Positions 43,440 through 53,464 are shown, counted from the stretch's first letter. The stretch is 64,000 nucleotides of DNA from Eubacterium sp. AB3007 (GCF_000688015.1 NZ_JIAD01000001.1:1922001-1986000); one strand, 5' to 3'. Program-made: numbers and translations. The notes: generated by a model from the letters alone, not told the origin.

Positions 43440-44657
43440 ATGACGGCGAACAGACTTTTTCAGAGCGATTTTTACTTGAAAAATGCAGAAGGAAATGTAT
43501 TATCACTTTACGAGGATAAAGACAGGATCAGGGTCATTCTCGATCAGACGATCTTCTTTCCTACCGGGGGAGGGCAGAGCTGCGATCGGGGGACACTGAC
43601 AGTTGGAGAGCAGTCCTGGGACGTGATCGATGTCTATGAAGAGGGGGAGGAGATCATCCACGTGCTTCAGGGCGCTGCGGATGGTCTTGCAGAGGGGGCT
43701 CATGTTTCTATGGAGATACTTTGGTCCCACCGATTTGATAACATGCAGCGCCACCTGGGGGAGCACATCCTGTCCGGGGCCTTCTATCGCCTCTTCGGCG
43801 GACATAACAAGGGTTTCCACATGGGGGAGGATTACATTACCATCGACATTGCCTTCGACGAAGAGGCAGACTGCCACAAGGTCACCTGGGAGATGGCTAT
43901 GGCGGCGGAAGCCGATGCCAATCGGGTGATCACAGACAATGTACCGGTGCATGTGGACTATTTCGCCTCCAGAGCAGAGGCGGAGAAGTACCCTCTTCGC
44001 AAACCGCTTGCTTTCGATGAGGATATCTCTATCGTGACGGTAGGGGACCCTGCGGATCCGGAGGACTGCGTGGCTTGCTGTGGCACCCACCCTGCCCGTA
44101 CCGGTGAGGTTGGGCTTCTGAAAATCTACAAGATCGAGCCCAACAAGGGGATGTCCCGCATCTATTTTGAGGCAGGCGGCAGGGCTCTGGCGCATTACCG
44201 TCAGCAGTTCGACACTCTGTACGAGCTGTCCACCAGACTGTCGGCGGGAACGGAGGACGTTCTTCAGAAGTTCGAGGTCTTCGAGCAGAAAGCGGAGAAG
44301 ACCCATGCGGAACTGGCAGCGCTGCGCAGTCGGTTGCTGGAGGAAGAGGCGGAGCGACTGGCGTCGCATATGGAACCAGGTCTGGTAGCCCACTACCAGG
44401 AGTTCTCTGTGGATGATCTGTTCAACCTGGGCAAGAAGCTTGCGGGAAGGATCACGGGCGTCATCGCCCTGGTCTGCGAACCGGTCAATACGGTGGTGCT
44501 GCTCTCTGGTGGTACACCGGCCTGTGGGGCGCTTGTGAAGGAGCACGCGGCAGCCTTCGGAGGGAAGGGCGGCGGACGGCCGGACTCGGCCCGGGCATTC
44601 TTCCCGGACAAAGACAGTCTGGAGGATTTTTTGGAAAAGACCCTTAAGCAGGGTTGA
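43440..44657 (+). CDS. Alanyl-tRNA editing protein (AlaX-type, with DHHA1 domain)
   Basis: A 405-residue free-standing editing enzyme that removes wrongly attached amino acids from tRNA-Ala. The zinc site is HLGEH (near 103-107) with CVACCGTHPARTGE, and PTGGGQSCDRGTL is the typical N-terminal stretch. A coiled region and a DHHA1 domain ending GGKGGGRPDSARAFF follow. No aminoacylation domain is present. ATG 43440 follows GGAG at good spacing; the frame's longer upstream extension has no support. Confidence 0.9.
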   Translation: MTANRLFQSDFYLKNAEGNVLSLYEDKDRIRVILDQTIFFPTGGGQSCDRGTLTVGEQSWDVIDVYEEGEEIIHVLQGAADGLAEGAHVSMEILWSHRFDNMQRHLGEHILSGAFYRLFGGHNKGFHMGEDYITIDIAFDEEADCHKVTWEMAMAAEADANRVITDNVPVHVDYFASRAEAEKYPLRKPLAFDEDISIVTVGDPADPEDCVACCGTHPARTGEVGLLKIYKIEPNKGMSRIYFEAGGRALAHYRQQFDTLYELSTRLSAGTEDVLQKFEVFEQKAEKTHAELAALRSRLLEEEAERLASHMEPGLVAHYQEFSVDDLFNLGKKLAGRITGVIALVCEPVNTVVLLSGGTPACGALVKEHAAAFGGKGGGRPDSARAFFPDKDSLEDFLEKTLKQG

Positions 44658-44681
44658 CAAGCAACGTATAGACGGTATAAT
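44654..44681 (+). promoter_or_regulatory. Promoter of the SAM-controlled metK transcript
   Basis: TTGACA (44654-44659), 16-nt spacer, TATAAT (44676-44681), both consensus, overlapping the stop of the AlaX gene. Confidence 0.75.
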
Positions 44682-44690
44682 TGAATAAGA

Positions 44691-44881
44691 AATCCTTATT
44701 AAGAGTGGTTGAGGGAATAGGCCCTATGACGCCCGGCAACCTGGCTTTGTGGTAGACGCGATCTGCGGATCCGGCGGCGCAGCGAGCCAAGGTGCTACAT
44801 CCTACAGGACGCGCAGCGCCCTGAAAGATGAGGAAGATCGTAAATCGTACGAGACGGCCTTCCCATTGGGAAGGTTTTTTT
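44691..44881 (+). promoter_or_regulatory. SAM-I (S-box) riboswitch with terminator
   Basis: Conserved S-box parts in order: AAGAGTGGTTGAGGGA, GGCCCTATGACGCCCGGCAACC, AAGGTGCTACATCCTACAGG and CTGAAAGATGAGGAAG (to about 44838). The expression platform ends in the terminator GGCCTTCCCATTGGGAAGG followed by seven T (44857-44881). High SAM should stop transcription before metK. The P2-P3 junction includes CTGGCTTTGTGG, a variant of the dispersed word. Confidence 0.93.
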
Positions 44882-44901
44882 ACACAAGTAGGAGGTAATA
44901 A

Positions 44902-46080
44902 ATGAAGAGACTTTTTACATCCGAGTCTGTGACCGAGGGGCATCCGGATAAGGTGTGCGACCAGATCTCAGATGCGATTCTGGACGCTATTCTGGAACAG
45001 GATCCCAATGGCCGCGTAGCATGCGAGACCACCACGACCACGGGATATGCCATGGTCATGGGTGAGATCAGTACCAATTGTTATGTGGACATCCCAAAGG
45101 TGGTCAGAGGAGTCATCGATGACATCGGGTATAACAATGCGGAATACGGGTTCGATGCCAAGACCTGCGCCGTACTCAGCGCCATCGACGAGCAGTCCGG
45201 TGACATCGCTATGGGTGTCAACGACGCGCTGGAACATAAGGAAGGCAGTATGAACGACGCTATCGAGGCCATCGGTGCCGGTGACCAGGGTATGATGTTC
45301 GGCTACGCCTGCACTGAGACGCCGGAGTACATGCCGATGCCGATCGCGCTGGCACACAAGCTGACCTATCAGTTGGCCAAGGTACGGAAGGATGGCACTC
45401 TGCGCTATCTGCGCCCGGACGGCAAGAGCCAGGTGACAGTGGAATACGATGGTGACAAGGTCAAGCGTGTGGATACCGTGCTGATCTCCACACAGCATGA
45501 TCCCGATGTCACACAGGAGCAGATCCGCAGAGACATGATCGAGTACGTGATTCGGCCGATCGTTCCTCAGGAGCTTCTGGATGAGAACACGAAATACTTT
45601 GTGAACCCCACCGGAAGGTTCGTCATCGGTGGTCCTCACGGGGATTCTGGACTCACCGGCCGCAAGATCATCGTGGACACCTACGGTGGATATGCGCACC
45701 ACGGCGGCGGCGCTTTCTCCGGGAAGGATCCAACCAAGGTAGACCGTTCTGCGACATACGCTGCCAGATACGTTGCAAAGAATCTGGTAGCTGCGGGCTT
45801 TGCTACCAAACTGGAGATCCAGCTGGCCTATGCCATCGGTGTGGCGAAACCTGTTTCTGTTATGGTAGATACCTTCGGTACAGGCGTCATGGACGACGAC
45901 AAAATCGCTGAGATCGTGAACCGTCATTTCGACCTGCGCCCGGCAGCTATCATCCGGGATCTGGACCTGCGTCGCCCGATCTACAGAAAGACGGCAGCTT
46001 ACGGCCACTTCGGAAGAACCGACGTAGACTTCACATGGGAACATCTTGACAAGGTAGAGGAACTGAAGAAGGAGTTATAA
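44902..46080 (+). CDS. metK: S-adenosylmethionine synthetase
   Basis: A 392-residue enzyme that makes SAM from methionine and ATP. It begins [27 protein letters not shown]. The signature [12 protein letters not shown] is near 131, and [17 protein letters not shown] is the P-loop-like stretch. It sits 20 nt after the riboswitch terminator, with AGGAGG. SAM is needed by KamA and other radical enzymes in this genome. Confidence 0.97.
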   Translation: MKRLFTSESVTEGHPDKVCDQISDAILDAILEQDPNGRVACETTTTTGYAMVMGEISTNCYVDIPKVVRGVIDDIGYNNAEYGFDAKTCAVLSAIDEQSGDIAMGVNDALEHKEGSMNDAIEAIGAGDQGMMFGYACTETPEYMPMPIALAHKLTYQLAKVRKDGTLRYLRPDGKSQVTVEYDGDKVKRVDTVLISTQHDPDVTQEQIRRDMIEYVIRPIVPQELLDENTKYFVNPTGRFVIGGPHGDSGLTGRKIIVDTYGGYAHHGGGAFSGKDPTKVDRSATYAARYVAKNLVAAGFATKLEIQLAYAIGVAKPVSVMVDTFGTGVMDDDKIAEIVNRHFDLRPAAIIRDLDLRRPIYRKTAAYGHFGRTDVDFTWEHLDKVEELKKEL

Positions 46081-46083
46081 AGC

Positions 46084-47205
46084 ATGCATTTTAAACCTGA
46101 AGAAATACTGAAGACGGAGAGCCATCTGGGCCAGATCGGTCTGGTCGCAACGGAGGGCGCCAAGGAACTGGTGGATCGTGTAGACGAGTACTTGCGCGGA
46201 TGGGCCGGCACACAGGAGTCGTTCATTGTTGACAGCGGATGCCCTCGATTTTCCTCTGGCGATGCCAAGGGGATTCTGAACGAGACCGTCAGAGGACGGG
46301 ATCTATACGTATTTGTGGACGTGGGCAACTACGGATGCACCTACGATCTGTTCGGATACAGCAACCATATGTCACCAGATGATCATTATCAGGATCTGAA
46401 GAGGATCATCCAGGCGGTGGGGGGGAAGGCGCACCGCATCAGTGTCATCATGCCGATCCTCTACGGTGGACGTCAGCACAAGCGTAGCTTCCGGGAGTCC
46501 CTGGATGCCGCCTGCATGCTTCAGGAACTGCAGGCAATGGGCGTAGCCAACCTGTATTGCTTTGATGCGCACCAGTCTATGGTGCAGAACGCGGTGCCGC
46601 TGATGGGGTTTGATAACATCATGCCGTATTACCAGGTGCTGAAGACCCTGAAGAAGGACTTTCCGGATATAGTCTGTGACAAGGACCATTTCATGATGGT
46701 CTCTCCGGACGAGGGAGCCATGCACCGGAACATGTACTACTCTTCCGTACTGGGAGTGGATCTGGGAATGTTTTACAAGCGTCGTGACTACACAACCATC
46801 GTCAACGGCCACAATCCCATCGTGGCTCACGAGTACCTGGGCGCTTCCGTGGAAGGGAAGTCTGTGTTCATCACCGATGACATCATCTCCTCCGGCGAGT
46901 CCATGCTGGAAGTGGGGAGAGAACTGAAACGCCGCGGTGCCGCAGACATCTACTGTTACGCTACTTACGGACTCTTCACCGGTGGGCTGAAGGACTTCGA
47001 CAAAGCCTATGCAGACGGCATGATCAAGGGTGTGCTGGCCTCCAATCTGACGTACCGGACCAGAGACCTGCAGGAGCGTGAGTGGTTCCATGAGGTGGAT
47101 TGTTCCAAGTACACCGCCTACCTGATCGCGGCTGTCAATCATGACGTTTCCGTCAGCAACATCATCGATCCGAAAGACAAGGTAGAGGCACTGCTGGAGA
47201 AATAA
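46084..47205 (+). CDS. PRPP-synthetase-like phosphoribosyltransferase family protein
   Basis: A 373-residue protein built like ribose-phosphate pyrophosphokinase. GYSNHMSPDDHYQDLKRIIQAVGGKAHRISVIMPILYGGRQHKR matches the Prs N-domain loop, and VFITDDIISSGESMLEVGRELKRRGA is the PRPP-binding motif. It is longer than standard Prs (about 315), with a different N-terminus. It lies 3 nt after metK and so should also be under SAM control. It may be a divergent Prs; the exact reaction is uncertain. Confidence 0.75.
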   Translation: MHFKPEEILKTESHLGQIGLVATEGAKELVDRVDEYLRGWAGTQESFIVDSGCPRFSSGDAKGILNETVRGRDLYVFVDVGNYGCTYDLFGYSNHMSPDDHYQDLKRIIQAVGGKAHRISVIMPILYGGRQHKRSFRESLDAACMLQELQAMGVANLYCFDAHQSMVQNAVPLMGFDNIMPYYQVLKTLKKDFPDIVCDKDHFMMVSPDEGAMHRNMYYSSVLGVDLGMFYKRRDYTTIVNGHNPIVAHEYLGASVEGKSVFITDDIISSGESMLEVGRELKRRGAADIYCYATYGLFTGGLKDFDKAYADGMIKGVLASNLTYRTRDLQEREWFHEVDCSKYTAYLIAAVNHDVSVSNIIDPKDKVEALLEK

Positions 47206-47339
47206 AACATATGGTTTATGGATATTCTGCCGGGTTTGATGCCGAAATATCCACTTTTCCAGGCCATACACAGAAATGCATGTTTTTCCGAAACCCCGGA
47301 GGGCATGAATCTGCGAGAATATAATAGATTTGGTTGCAT

Positions 47340-47374
47340 ATGTCAGAGATTTTCAGGGATCTCTGGCATATTTT
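47340..47374 (+). terminator. Terminator after the metK transcript
   Basis: ATGTCAGAGAT (47340-47350) pairs with ATCTCTGGCAT (47359-47369), one G-U pair, 8-nt loop, then ATTTT. The following 200 bp hold no gene, only a copy of the dispersed word (GACAAAGCCC at about 47410). Confidence 0.7.
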
Positions 47375-47572
47375 GTATATCTAGGCGAATTGCAGGCGGC
47401 TTCTGCACAGACAAAGCCCGACGAGGCCCGGATGAAGCCCAGCCAAAGCCTGGCCTTATGGATAATTTGGCCGTGGATGGGGGGAATATCCACGCGAACA
47501 ATTTGCTGAAAAAACACAGTATGCAATCAATGAATATTTATAGTTGGCGCCGCCACCTGCTTTTTGCTCCAC

Positions 47573-47601
47573 TTGACAAATCCTTTTGATCTCCTCATAA
47601 T
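47573..47601 (+). promoter_or_regulatory. Promoter of the ABC exporter operon
   Basis: TTGACA (47573-47578), 17-nt spacer, CATAAT (47596-47601), about 70 nt before the first ABC gene. Confidence 0.65.
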
Positions 47602-47671
47602 AACGGTATTGACGACTAAAGTGTACAGCAATCCAAAAAGTGGATGATAGAAAAGATAGAGGAATAGATGT

Positions 47672-49825
47672 ATGAAAAATCTTGTGAAGAACCTGAAACC
47701 ATACTGGCACTGGATCATTGTGCTGGTGTTGGTGCTCAGCCTCCAGGCTTATAGCGATCTGGCACTGCCTGCGTACACCCAGGACATCATCGATGTGGGG
47801 ATCCAGAACAAGGGGATCGAACATATCATACCAGAGAAAATCCAGGCGCAGGACTATGAGTCTGCAACGGTGTTTATGACAGAAGATGAGAAGACCACCT
47901 GGGAGAAAGCGTTCGATGCCAAAGCGACACATGGGGTCTACGCCCGCCGGAGCATGTCGGAGGAGGCGCTGGATGCCGCGGACAAAGCCCTGCTGGTGCC
48001 TCTGGTGATGACCTTCCGCGCAGCCCACGCAGAGGACCTGCAGGATGCGGCCGCGGCTGACCATGCTTCCGGCGCGGCCGCGACACCTGGCGGCGGCGAC
48101 ACCGACCCTGCCGCCGCCCGCACTCAGATGCAGAAGGTGATCGATACGGTGGGGGACAAGACCCTGAAGGCCATGGGCGTTGCCTACGCCGCCGAGTGCG
48201 ATGCACGGGCGGGCGTCGACGTGGATGCCCGCCAGACCCGGTACCTGTGGATTGCCGGAGCCAAGATGGGACTAATGGCTCTGCTCATGTTCCTGTCCGC
48301 AGGGGTGGCAGCGCTGATCGCCTCCCGGGTAGGGGCCGGTGTCGGCCGGGATCTGAGGAGAAAGCTTTATCGTAACGTGATGGCCTTTTCTGACGGGGAG
48401 ATGAGCCGGTTCCAGACAGCCTCGCTGATCACCCGTGCCACCAACGACGTACAGCAGGTGCAGATGGTAAGCACCATGATGCTCCGCATGGTGCTCTTCT
48501 CACCGATCATGGGTCTGTGGGGGATCATCAAGGTGGCCCATACCGGTGCTGACATGGGATACATCGTGGCACTGGCAGTGCTGATGATCATCGCTTTGGT
48601 GGGGCTCCTGATGGCAGTGACAATGCCAAAATTCCGGATCATGCAGACTTTGATCGATGGGGTGAACCTGGTGGCAAGGGAGATCCTGACGGGGTTGTCT
48701 GTGATCCGCGCCTTTACCAGAGAGAAGGAAGAGCAGGAGCGTTTTGACAAGGCCAACACAGAGCTAATGAAGACACAGCTGTTCACCTCTCGGGTCATGG
48801 CGCTGATGCAGCCCTCCATGCAGCTGATCATGTTCGGCCTGACTGTGGTCATCACCTGGGCCTCGGCCAGTCGCATCGATGACGGAACTCTGCAGGTGGG
48901 GGCGATGACCGCCTTCATCACCTATTCCATTATGATCGTCATGTCCTTCCTGATGCTCACCGTCATGTCCATCCTCCTGCCTAGAGCCGGGGTGGCGGCA
49001 GACCGTATCCAGGAGGTGATTCAGACAGTGCCTGCCATCCAGGAACCGACGGAGGTGACACACATTCGGGAGCATACAGGAACAGTGCGGTTTGAACACG
49101 TGAGTTTCCGGTATCCAGACGCAGATATGGATATCATCAAGGATATCGATTTTGAGGCCAGACCTGGAGAGACCACCGCCATTATCGGGAGCACCGGATG
49201 CGGGAAGAGTTCGCTAGTGCACCTGATCCCCAGGTTCTACGACGTTTCCGCAGGACGCGTCCTGATCGATGGAGTGGATGTGAGAGAGCTCCCACTGGAG
49301 GAGCTGCGAAGGTGCGTGGGCTTTGTGCCTCAGAAGGGCGTGTTGTTCTCCGGGACCATCGCCAGTAACCTCCGGTTCGGGGATTCGGATGCCAGCGAGG
49401 AGGAACTGAAGAGGGCGGCAGAGATCGCACAGGCGGACGGCTTTGTGCAGGAGAAGGAGAAGGGATACGACAGTGCCATCGCTCAGGGCGGCAGCAACGT
49501 GTCCGGCGGACAGAAGCAGCGGCTGGCCATCGCACGGGCAATCGCACGGAAACCGGAGATCCTCATCTTCGATGACAGTTTCTCGGCGCTGGATATGAAG
49601 ACAGACGCGGCGCTCAGACGGGCGCTGGCGGAGGAACTCAGTGGGACCACCCGGATCATCGTTGCCCAGAGGATCAGCACGATCCTCCATGCGGAGCAGA
49701 TCCTGGTGATGGACGAGGGAAGGATCGTGGGGCAGGGTACCCATGAGGAATTGATGAGAAGCTGCAGGGTGTACCGTGAGATCGCGGACTCGCAGCTGTC
49801 GAGTATGGAACTGGAGGCGATGTAA
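47672..49825 (+). CDS. Heterodimeric ABC exporter, subunit 1 (degenerate NBD)
   Basis: A 717-residue half-transporter: six membrane helices then a nucleotide-binding domain. Walker A is GSTGCGKSSL and the signature NVSGGQKQR is intact. After Walker B there is Asp instead of the catalytic Glu (ILIFDDSFSALD), and the switch His is Gln (IVAQRIST). That is the degenerate half of a BmrCD/TM287-288-like pair. An unusual insert of about 140 residues, rich in Ala/Asp/Gly, separates helices 1 and 2 and should face outside. The next gene follows directly. Confidence 0.92.
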   Translation: MKNLVKNLKPYWHWIIVLVLVLSLQAYSDLALPAYTQDIIDVGIQNKGIEHIIPEKIQAQDYESATVFMTEDEKTTWEKAFDAKATHGVYARRSMSEEALDAADKALLVPLVMTFRAAHAEDLQDAAAADHASGAAATPGGGDTDPAAARTQMQKVIDTVGDKTLKAMGVAYAAECDARAGVDVDARQTRYLWIAGAKMGLMALLMFLSAGVAALIASRVGAGVGRDLRRKLYRNVMAFSDGEMSRFQTASLITRATNDVQQVQMVSTMMLRMVLFSPIMGLWGIIKVAHTGADMGYIVALAVLMIIALVGLLMAVTMPKFRIMQTLIDGVNLVAREILTGLSVIRAFTREKEEQERFDKANTELMKTQLFTSRVMALMQPSMQLIMFGLTVVITWASASRIDDGTLQVGAMTAFITYSIMIVMSFLMLTVMSILLPRAGVAADRIQEVIQTVPAIQEPTEVTHIREHTGTVRFEHVSFRYPDADMDIIKDIDFEARPGETTAIIGSTGCGKSSLVHLIPRFYDVSAGRVLIDGVDVRELPLEELRRCVGFVPQKGVLFSGTIASNLRFGDSDASEEELKRAAEIAQADGFVQEKEKGYDSAIAQGGSNVSGGQKQRLAIARAIARKPEILIFDDSFSALDMKTDAALRRALAEELSGTTRIIVAQRISTILHAEQILVMDEGRIVGQGTHEELMRSCRVYREIADSQLSSMELEAM

Positions 49826-51694
49826 ATGAAAGAGGATAGACAGATAAGGACATCGCGTCCCAGAGGAGGCGGCCACGGGCGAGGACTGGCGCCAGGGGAG
49901 AAGCCGCAGAACCTGCGAAAGGCGATCGCGGATATCGTGCGCTACATGGGTGGATACCGGTTGGTGGTGGTGCTTGTCATGCTGTTGGCGGCGGCATCTA
50001 CCGTATTTCAGGTCATCGGGCCGAAGGTGATGGGGATGGCCACCACCGAGATCGCAGAGGGTCTCATGCGGAAGATCACTGGGAGCGGAGGGATCGCTTT
50101 TGATGTGATCGCCAGGATCCTATTCATCACCATGGCGCTCTATGTGGCCAGCTCTGTGTTCTCGTTTCTGCAGAACTTCATCATGAGTACTGTGACGCAG
50201 AGGATCAGCTACAACCTGCGGCGAGATATCGCGGACAAGATCGATCGACTGCCCATGGAGTATTTTGAGAGCCGGCCATATGGAGATGTACTTTCCCGCA
50301 TCACCAACGATGTGGATACGTTGGGGACAGGCCTGAATCAGAGCATCACCCAGATCATCACGGCGGTATGTACGGTGGCAGGCGTCATTCTTATGATGCT
50401 GTCCATCTCTCCACTTATGACGGGAATCGCCGTGCTGCTGGTACCGGTGTCGGCCGGGCTCATGGCGCTGCTGGTGCGGTTCTCACAGCCCCACTTTCAG
50501 GCGCAGCAAAAGTACCTGGGGAAGATCAACGGGCAGGTAGAGGAGAATTTTGCCGGGCAGCAGGTCATCAAGGCCTTCAGCAAGGAACAGGATATGATCG
50601 ACAGTTTTGAGGAGGTCAACGACGTCCTGTACAGGTCCGCCTGGAAATCCCAGGCCTTTTCCGGTATCATGATGCCGCTGATGATGTTTGTGGGCAACCT
50701 GGCTTATGCAGGGGTGGCCATCTCCGGGGGAATGCTGGCGATCCGGCGTGTCATCGGAATTGGCGATATCCAGGCATTCATTCAGTACGTAAAGAACCTG
50801 TCCCAGCCGATCTCTCAGGTGGCACAGGTGATGAACCAGGTGCAGTCCATGGCGGCCGCGTCGGAGAGGGTCTTCGCCTTCCTTGGAGAAGCGGAGGAGG
50901 AGATCGAGCCGGAGCACAAAGCAAGCCTGACTGATGTCAGGGGCGCCATTGGGTTCGATCATGTGCGCTTTGGATATGACCCGGAGCATCCCGTGATTCG
51001 GGACTTCAGCGTGGACGTGGCACCTGGGCAGAAGATCGCCATCGTGGGGCCTACCGGGGCCGGCAAGACCACCATCGTGAAGCTGCTGATGCGTTTCTAC
51101 GACGTGGATGCAGGGAGCATCACGCTGGACGGAGTGGATATCCGTCGGTTTGACCGGCACGAACTTCGGGAGAGTTTTGGGATGGTGCTCCAGGAGACCT
51201 GGCTTTTCTCTGGGAGCATCATGGAGAACATTCGTTATGGAAATCCGGAAGCCTCGGATGAAGAGGTGATTCGGGCCGCAAAGGCCGCCAGGGTGGATCA
51301 TTTCATCCGGACACTGCCCGGCGGATATGATATGATCCTGAACGAGAATGCAGATAACGTTTCCCAGGGGCAGAAGCAGCTCCTGACCATTGCGCGAGCT
51401 ATCCTGGCGGACAACCGGGTGATGATCCTGGACGAAGCGACTTCCTCCGTGGATACTCGCACGGAGGAACAGATCCAACAGGCCATGGACACATTGATGG
51501 AGGGGCGGACCAGTTTTGTCATCGCACACCGGCTCTCTACTATCCGCAATGCGGACAGGATCCTCGTGATGAACCAGGGCGACATCATTGAACAGGGCAC
51601 ACACCAGGAACTGCTAGAGGCGAAGGGCTTCTACGCGGATATGTATAACGCCCAGTTTGATGATACGCAAAGCACGGCCGCTGTGAAAAAATAG
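49826..51694 (+). CDS. Heterodimeric ABC exporter, subunit 2 (catalytic NBD)
   Basis: A 622-residue half-transporter. A basic Gly/Arg-rich N-terminus precedes six membrane helices. Walker A is GPTGAGKTTIVKLL, the signature is NVSQGQKQL (Ser-Gln instead of Ser-Gly), Walker B has the catalytic Glu (VMILDEATSSVD), and the switch His is present (VIAHRLST). It complements the degenerate partner encoded upstream, whose stop immediately precedes this ATG. The substrate is unknown, perhaps lipophilic drugs or lipids. Confidence 0.93.
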   Translation: MKEDRQIRTSRPRGGGHGRGLAPGEKPQNLRKAIADIVRYMGGYRLVVVLVMLLAAASTVFQVIGPKVMGMATTEIAEGLMRKITGSGGIAFDVIARILFITMALYVASSVFSFLQNFIMSTVTQRISYNLRRDIADKIDRLPMEYFESRPYGDVLSRITNDVDTLGTGLNQSITQIITAVCTVAGVILMMLSISPLMTGIAVLLVPVSAGLMALLVRFSQPHFQAQQKYLGKINGQVEENFAGQQVIKAFSKEQDMIDSFEEVNDVLYRSAWKSQAFSGIMMPLMMFVGNLAYAGVAISGGMLAIRRVIGIGDIQAFIQYVKNLSQPISQVAQVMNQVQSMAAASERVFAFLGEAEEEIEPEHKASLTDVRGAIGFDHVRFGYDPEHPVIRDFSVDVAPGQKIAIVGPTGAGKTTIVKLLMRFYDVDAGSITLDGVDIRRFDRHELRESFGMVLQETWLFSGSIMENIRYGNPEASDEEVIRAAKAARVDHFIRTLPGGYDMILNENADNVSQGQKQLLTIARAILADNRVMILDEATSSVDTRTEEQIQQAMDTLMEGRTSFVIAHRLSTIRNADRILVMNQGDIIEQGTHQELLEAKGFYADMYNAQFDDTQSTAAVKK

Positions 51695-51773
51695 TTCACA
51701 AGACCAGGGGATTAGAGTATAATGGAAAATAGAAGAGCAGAAACGGTTGCTCTGGAAACGGAGGTCTGAGAAA

Positions 51774-52409
51774 ATGAAGAAATTGCTGACCATCAGTCGG
51801 GAATACGGAAGTGGAGGACGCCTCATCGGTGGAATCGTCGCAGAGAAGCTCGGAGTGCCACTGTATGACAAGCAGTTGATCGATATCGCATGCGAGAAGA
51901 GTGGACTCTCCAGAGAGATCATCGAGCAGGCTGAACTTAGGGCCAAGAGCAGTTTCTCCTACACGCTTTCGTCAGTCATGGGTCTGGGAGAGGGGGTTGC
52001 CGGGGAGGGCATCTCCATGAACGAGAAGCTCTTTCTTACCCAGTTCGACATCATCGAGCAGATCGGAGAACTCGGTGAGGGCGTGATCGTCGGCCGGTGC
52101 GCGGACTATATCCTGAAGGATATCCCGGATGTGACGAACGTATTCATCTATGCGGAGCTTCCGGAGAGGATCAAACGCTGTGTAGAGATCTACGGGGATG
52201 ATCCGGACGAGGTCAAGAAGAAGATCCAGACTTATGACAAGGCCAGAGGCAACTATTATAATTACCACACCTGCCAGAAGTGGGGGGATTTTAGAAACTA
52301 CAACCTGAGTATCAATACCAGTTATATTTCCGAGGAAGCAGCAGCGGACCTCATCGTGGAGTTCGTCAAGACGAGGAATTATGGTGTAAGGGAGGGAAAT
52401 CATGAGTAA
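51774..52409 (+). CDS. Cytidylate-kinase-like protein
   Basis: A 211-residue P-loop kinase-like protein (Cytidylate_kin2 type). It begins KKLLTISREYGSGGRLIGGIVAEKLGVPLYDKQLI, where REYGSGG is the nucleotide loop, and later has VGRCADYIL and YDKARGNYYNYHT. Family members are widespread in gut anaerobes with unproven substrate. ATG 51774 has GGAGG 9 nt upstream; an earlier in-frame start lacks one. Confidence 0.85.
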   Translation: MKKLLTISREYGSGGRLIGGIVAEKLGVPLYDKQLIDIACEKSGLSREIIEQAELRAKSSFSYTLSSVMGLGEGVAGEGISMNEKLFLTQFDIIEQIGELGEGVIVGRCADYILKDIPDVTNVFIYAELPERIKRCVEIYGDDPDEVKKKIQTYDKARGNYYNYHTCQKWGDFRNYNLSINTSYISEEAAADLIVEFVKTRNYGVREGNHE

Positions 52410-52614
52410 GATGAGTAAGAACAGTGCGGATCTGGGACGCCGCAAGACATCGACGGCAGCCAAGGTTGCGATCGCTGTGCTGGGGGTCGGCTTTGTGACA
52501 GGGATGACCCTGGTGATCGGAATGGATCAGGTCATGAAGAAAATCTTTGTCAATGAGGAGTGGCCGAACGAAGAATGGTCTGGCGACGACTGGGCAGGCG
52601 AAGATCTGGAATAG
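52402..52614 (+). CDS. Small single-pass membrane protein with acidic tail
   Basis: A 70-residue protein: basic N-terminus (SKMSKNSADLGRRKTS), one helix (AKVAIAVLGVGFVTGMTLVIGM) and a Trp/Glu/Asp-rich tail with a WxNEEWxGDDW pattern. It overlaps the kinase-like gene by 8 nt and has AAGGGAGG before the ATG, so it is probably co-translated. No family recognised. Confidence 0.68.
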   Translation: MSKMSKNSADLGRRKTSTAAKVAIAVLGVGFVTGMTLVIGMDQVMKKIFVNEEWPNEEWSGDDWAGEDLE

Positions 52615-52621
52615 TATACAG

Positions 52622-52657
52622 AAAAGGGATGTCCATCTTGGGACATCCCTTTTTCTT
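52622..52657. terminator. Bidirectional terminator
   Basis: AAAAGGGATGTCC (52622-52634) pairs with GGACATCCCTTTTT (52641-52654), between the convergent small membrane-protein gene and the DUF554 gene. Confidence 0.85.
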
Positions 52658-53357
52658 ACATTAGACCGGTCAGCCAGTCCATCAGGGGGCAGAAGGCGAT
52701 GGGCAGGAAGATGGCGGGGGTGTAGTTCATGACCTTCAGGTCGGTGGCCTTCAGCAGGTTCAGCCCAAGTGCCACGATCAGGAGGGAGCCGGCGCAGGTC
52801 ATTTCGTTGATGACAGCGGTGCTGAGCATGGGGGCTACAGCGGCGGCCACAAGGAAGATGCCGCCCTCCAGCAGCAGGACGGTGCCTGCAGAAAACAGGA
52901 CGCCGAACCCTAGCGAGGCGGCGATCATGATGGAACTGAAGCCATCCATAACTGTTTTGGTGTAAAGAAGAGAGTTGTCTCCCTTCAGTGCGGCGTTCAT
53001 GGGACCCACGATGGTCATGGCTCCGACGCAGAACAGCAGACTGGAGGTGATGAAGGCCTGGGCAAAGGTCGAGTTCTCGTTGCCGCCATCGAACTTCGCT
53101 TCGATCTTCTTGGAGAACCGGTTGAACCGGCCGTCGATATCCAGTCCCTGGCCGATCATGGCGCCGATGACGATGGAGAGTACCAGCACCAGTGTCTGTT
53201 CTCCCTTCAGCATGCCTGACACGCCGATGAATATTGAGATCAGGCCCATTCCTTTCAGGATAGTGTCGCCCCAGCTATCAGGGATGGCCTTCTTGGCGAT
53301 CAGGCCGATGGTGCTGCCCAGCAGCACAGATATGGTATTTGCGATGACTCCGATCAT
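52656..53357 (-). CDS. DUF554 family membrane protein
   Basis: A 233-residue protein with about six to seven hydrophobic helices and conserved glycines (IGVIANTISVLLGSTIGLIAKK, LVLSIVIGAMIGQGLDIDGRF, FCVGAMTIVGPMNAAL). It matches the DUF554/YdfK family, probably a transporter, substrate unknown. The start at 53357 follows AGGGAAACG. It is a single gene with its own terminator. Confidence 0.9.
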   Translation of the reverse strand: MIGVIANTISVLLGSTIGLIAKKAIPDSWGDTILKGMGLISIFIGVSGMLKGEQTLVLVLSIVIGAMIGQGLDIDGRFNRFSKKIEAKFDGGNENSTFAQAFITSSLLFCVGAMTIVGPMNAALKGDNSLLYTKTVMDGFSSIMIAASLGFGVLFSAGTVLLLEGGIFLVAAAVAPMLSTAVINEMTCAGSLLIVALGLNLLKATDLKVMNYTPAIFLPIAFCPLMDWLTGLM

Positions 53358-53464
53358 GTCGTTTCCCTCCGTTGGTTCAATGTGAATAATCTATCACGTT
53401 TTTGGGGTTTTGTAAAGACGAGAGGATATTACACACAGACAATGCATATTTTGTGTGTATGCAG

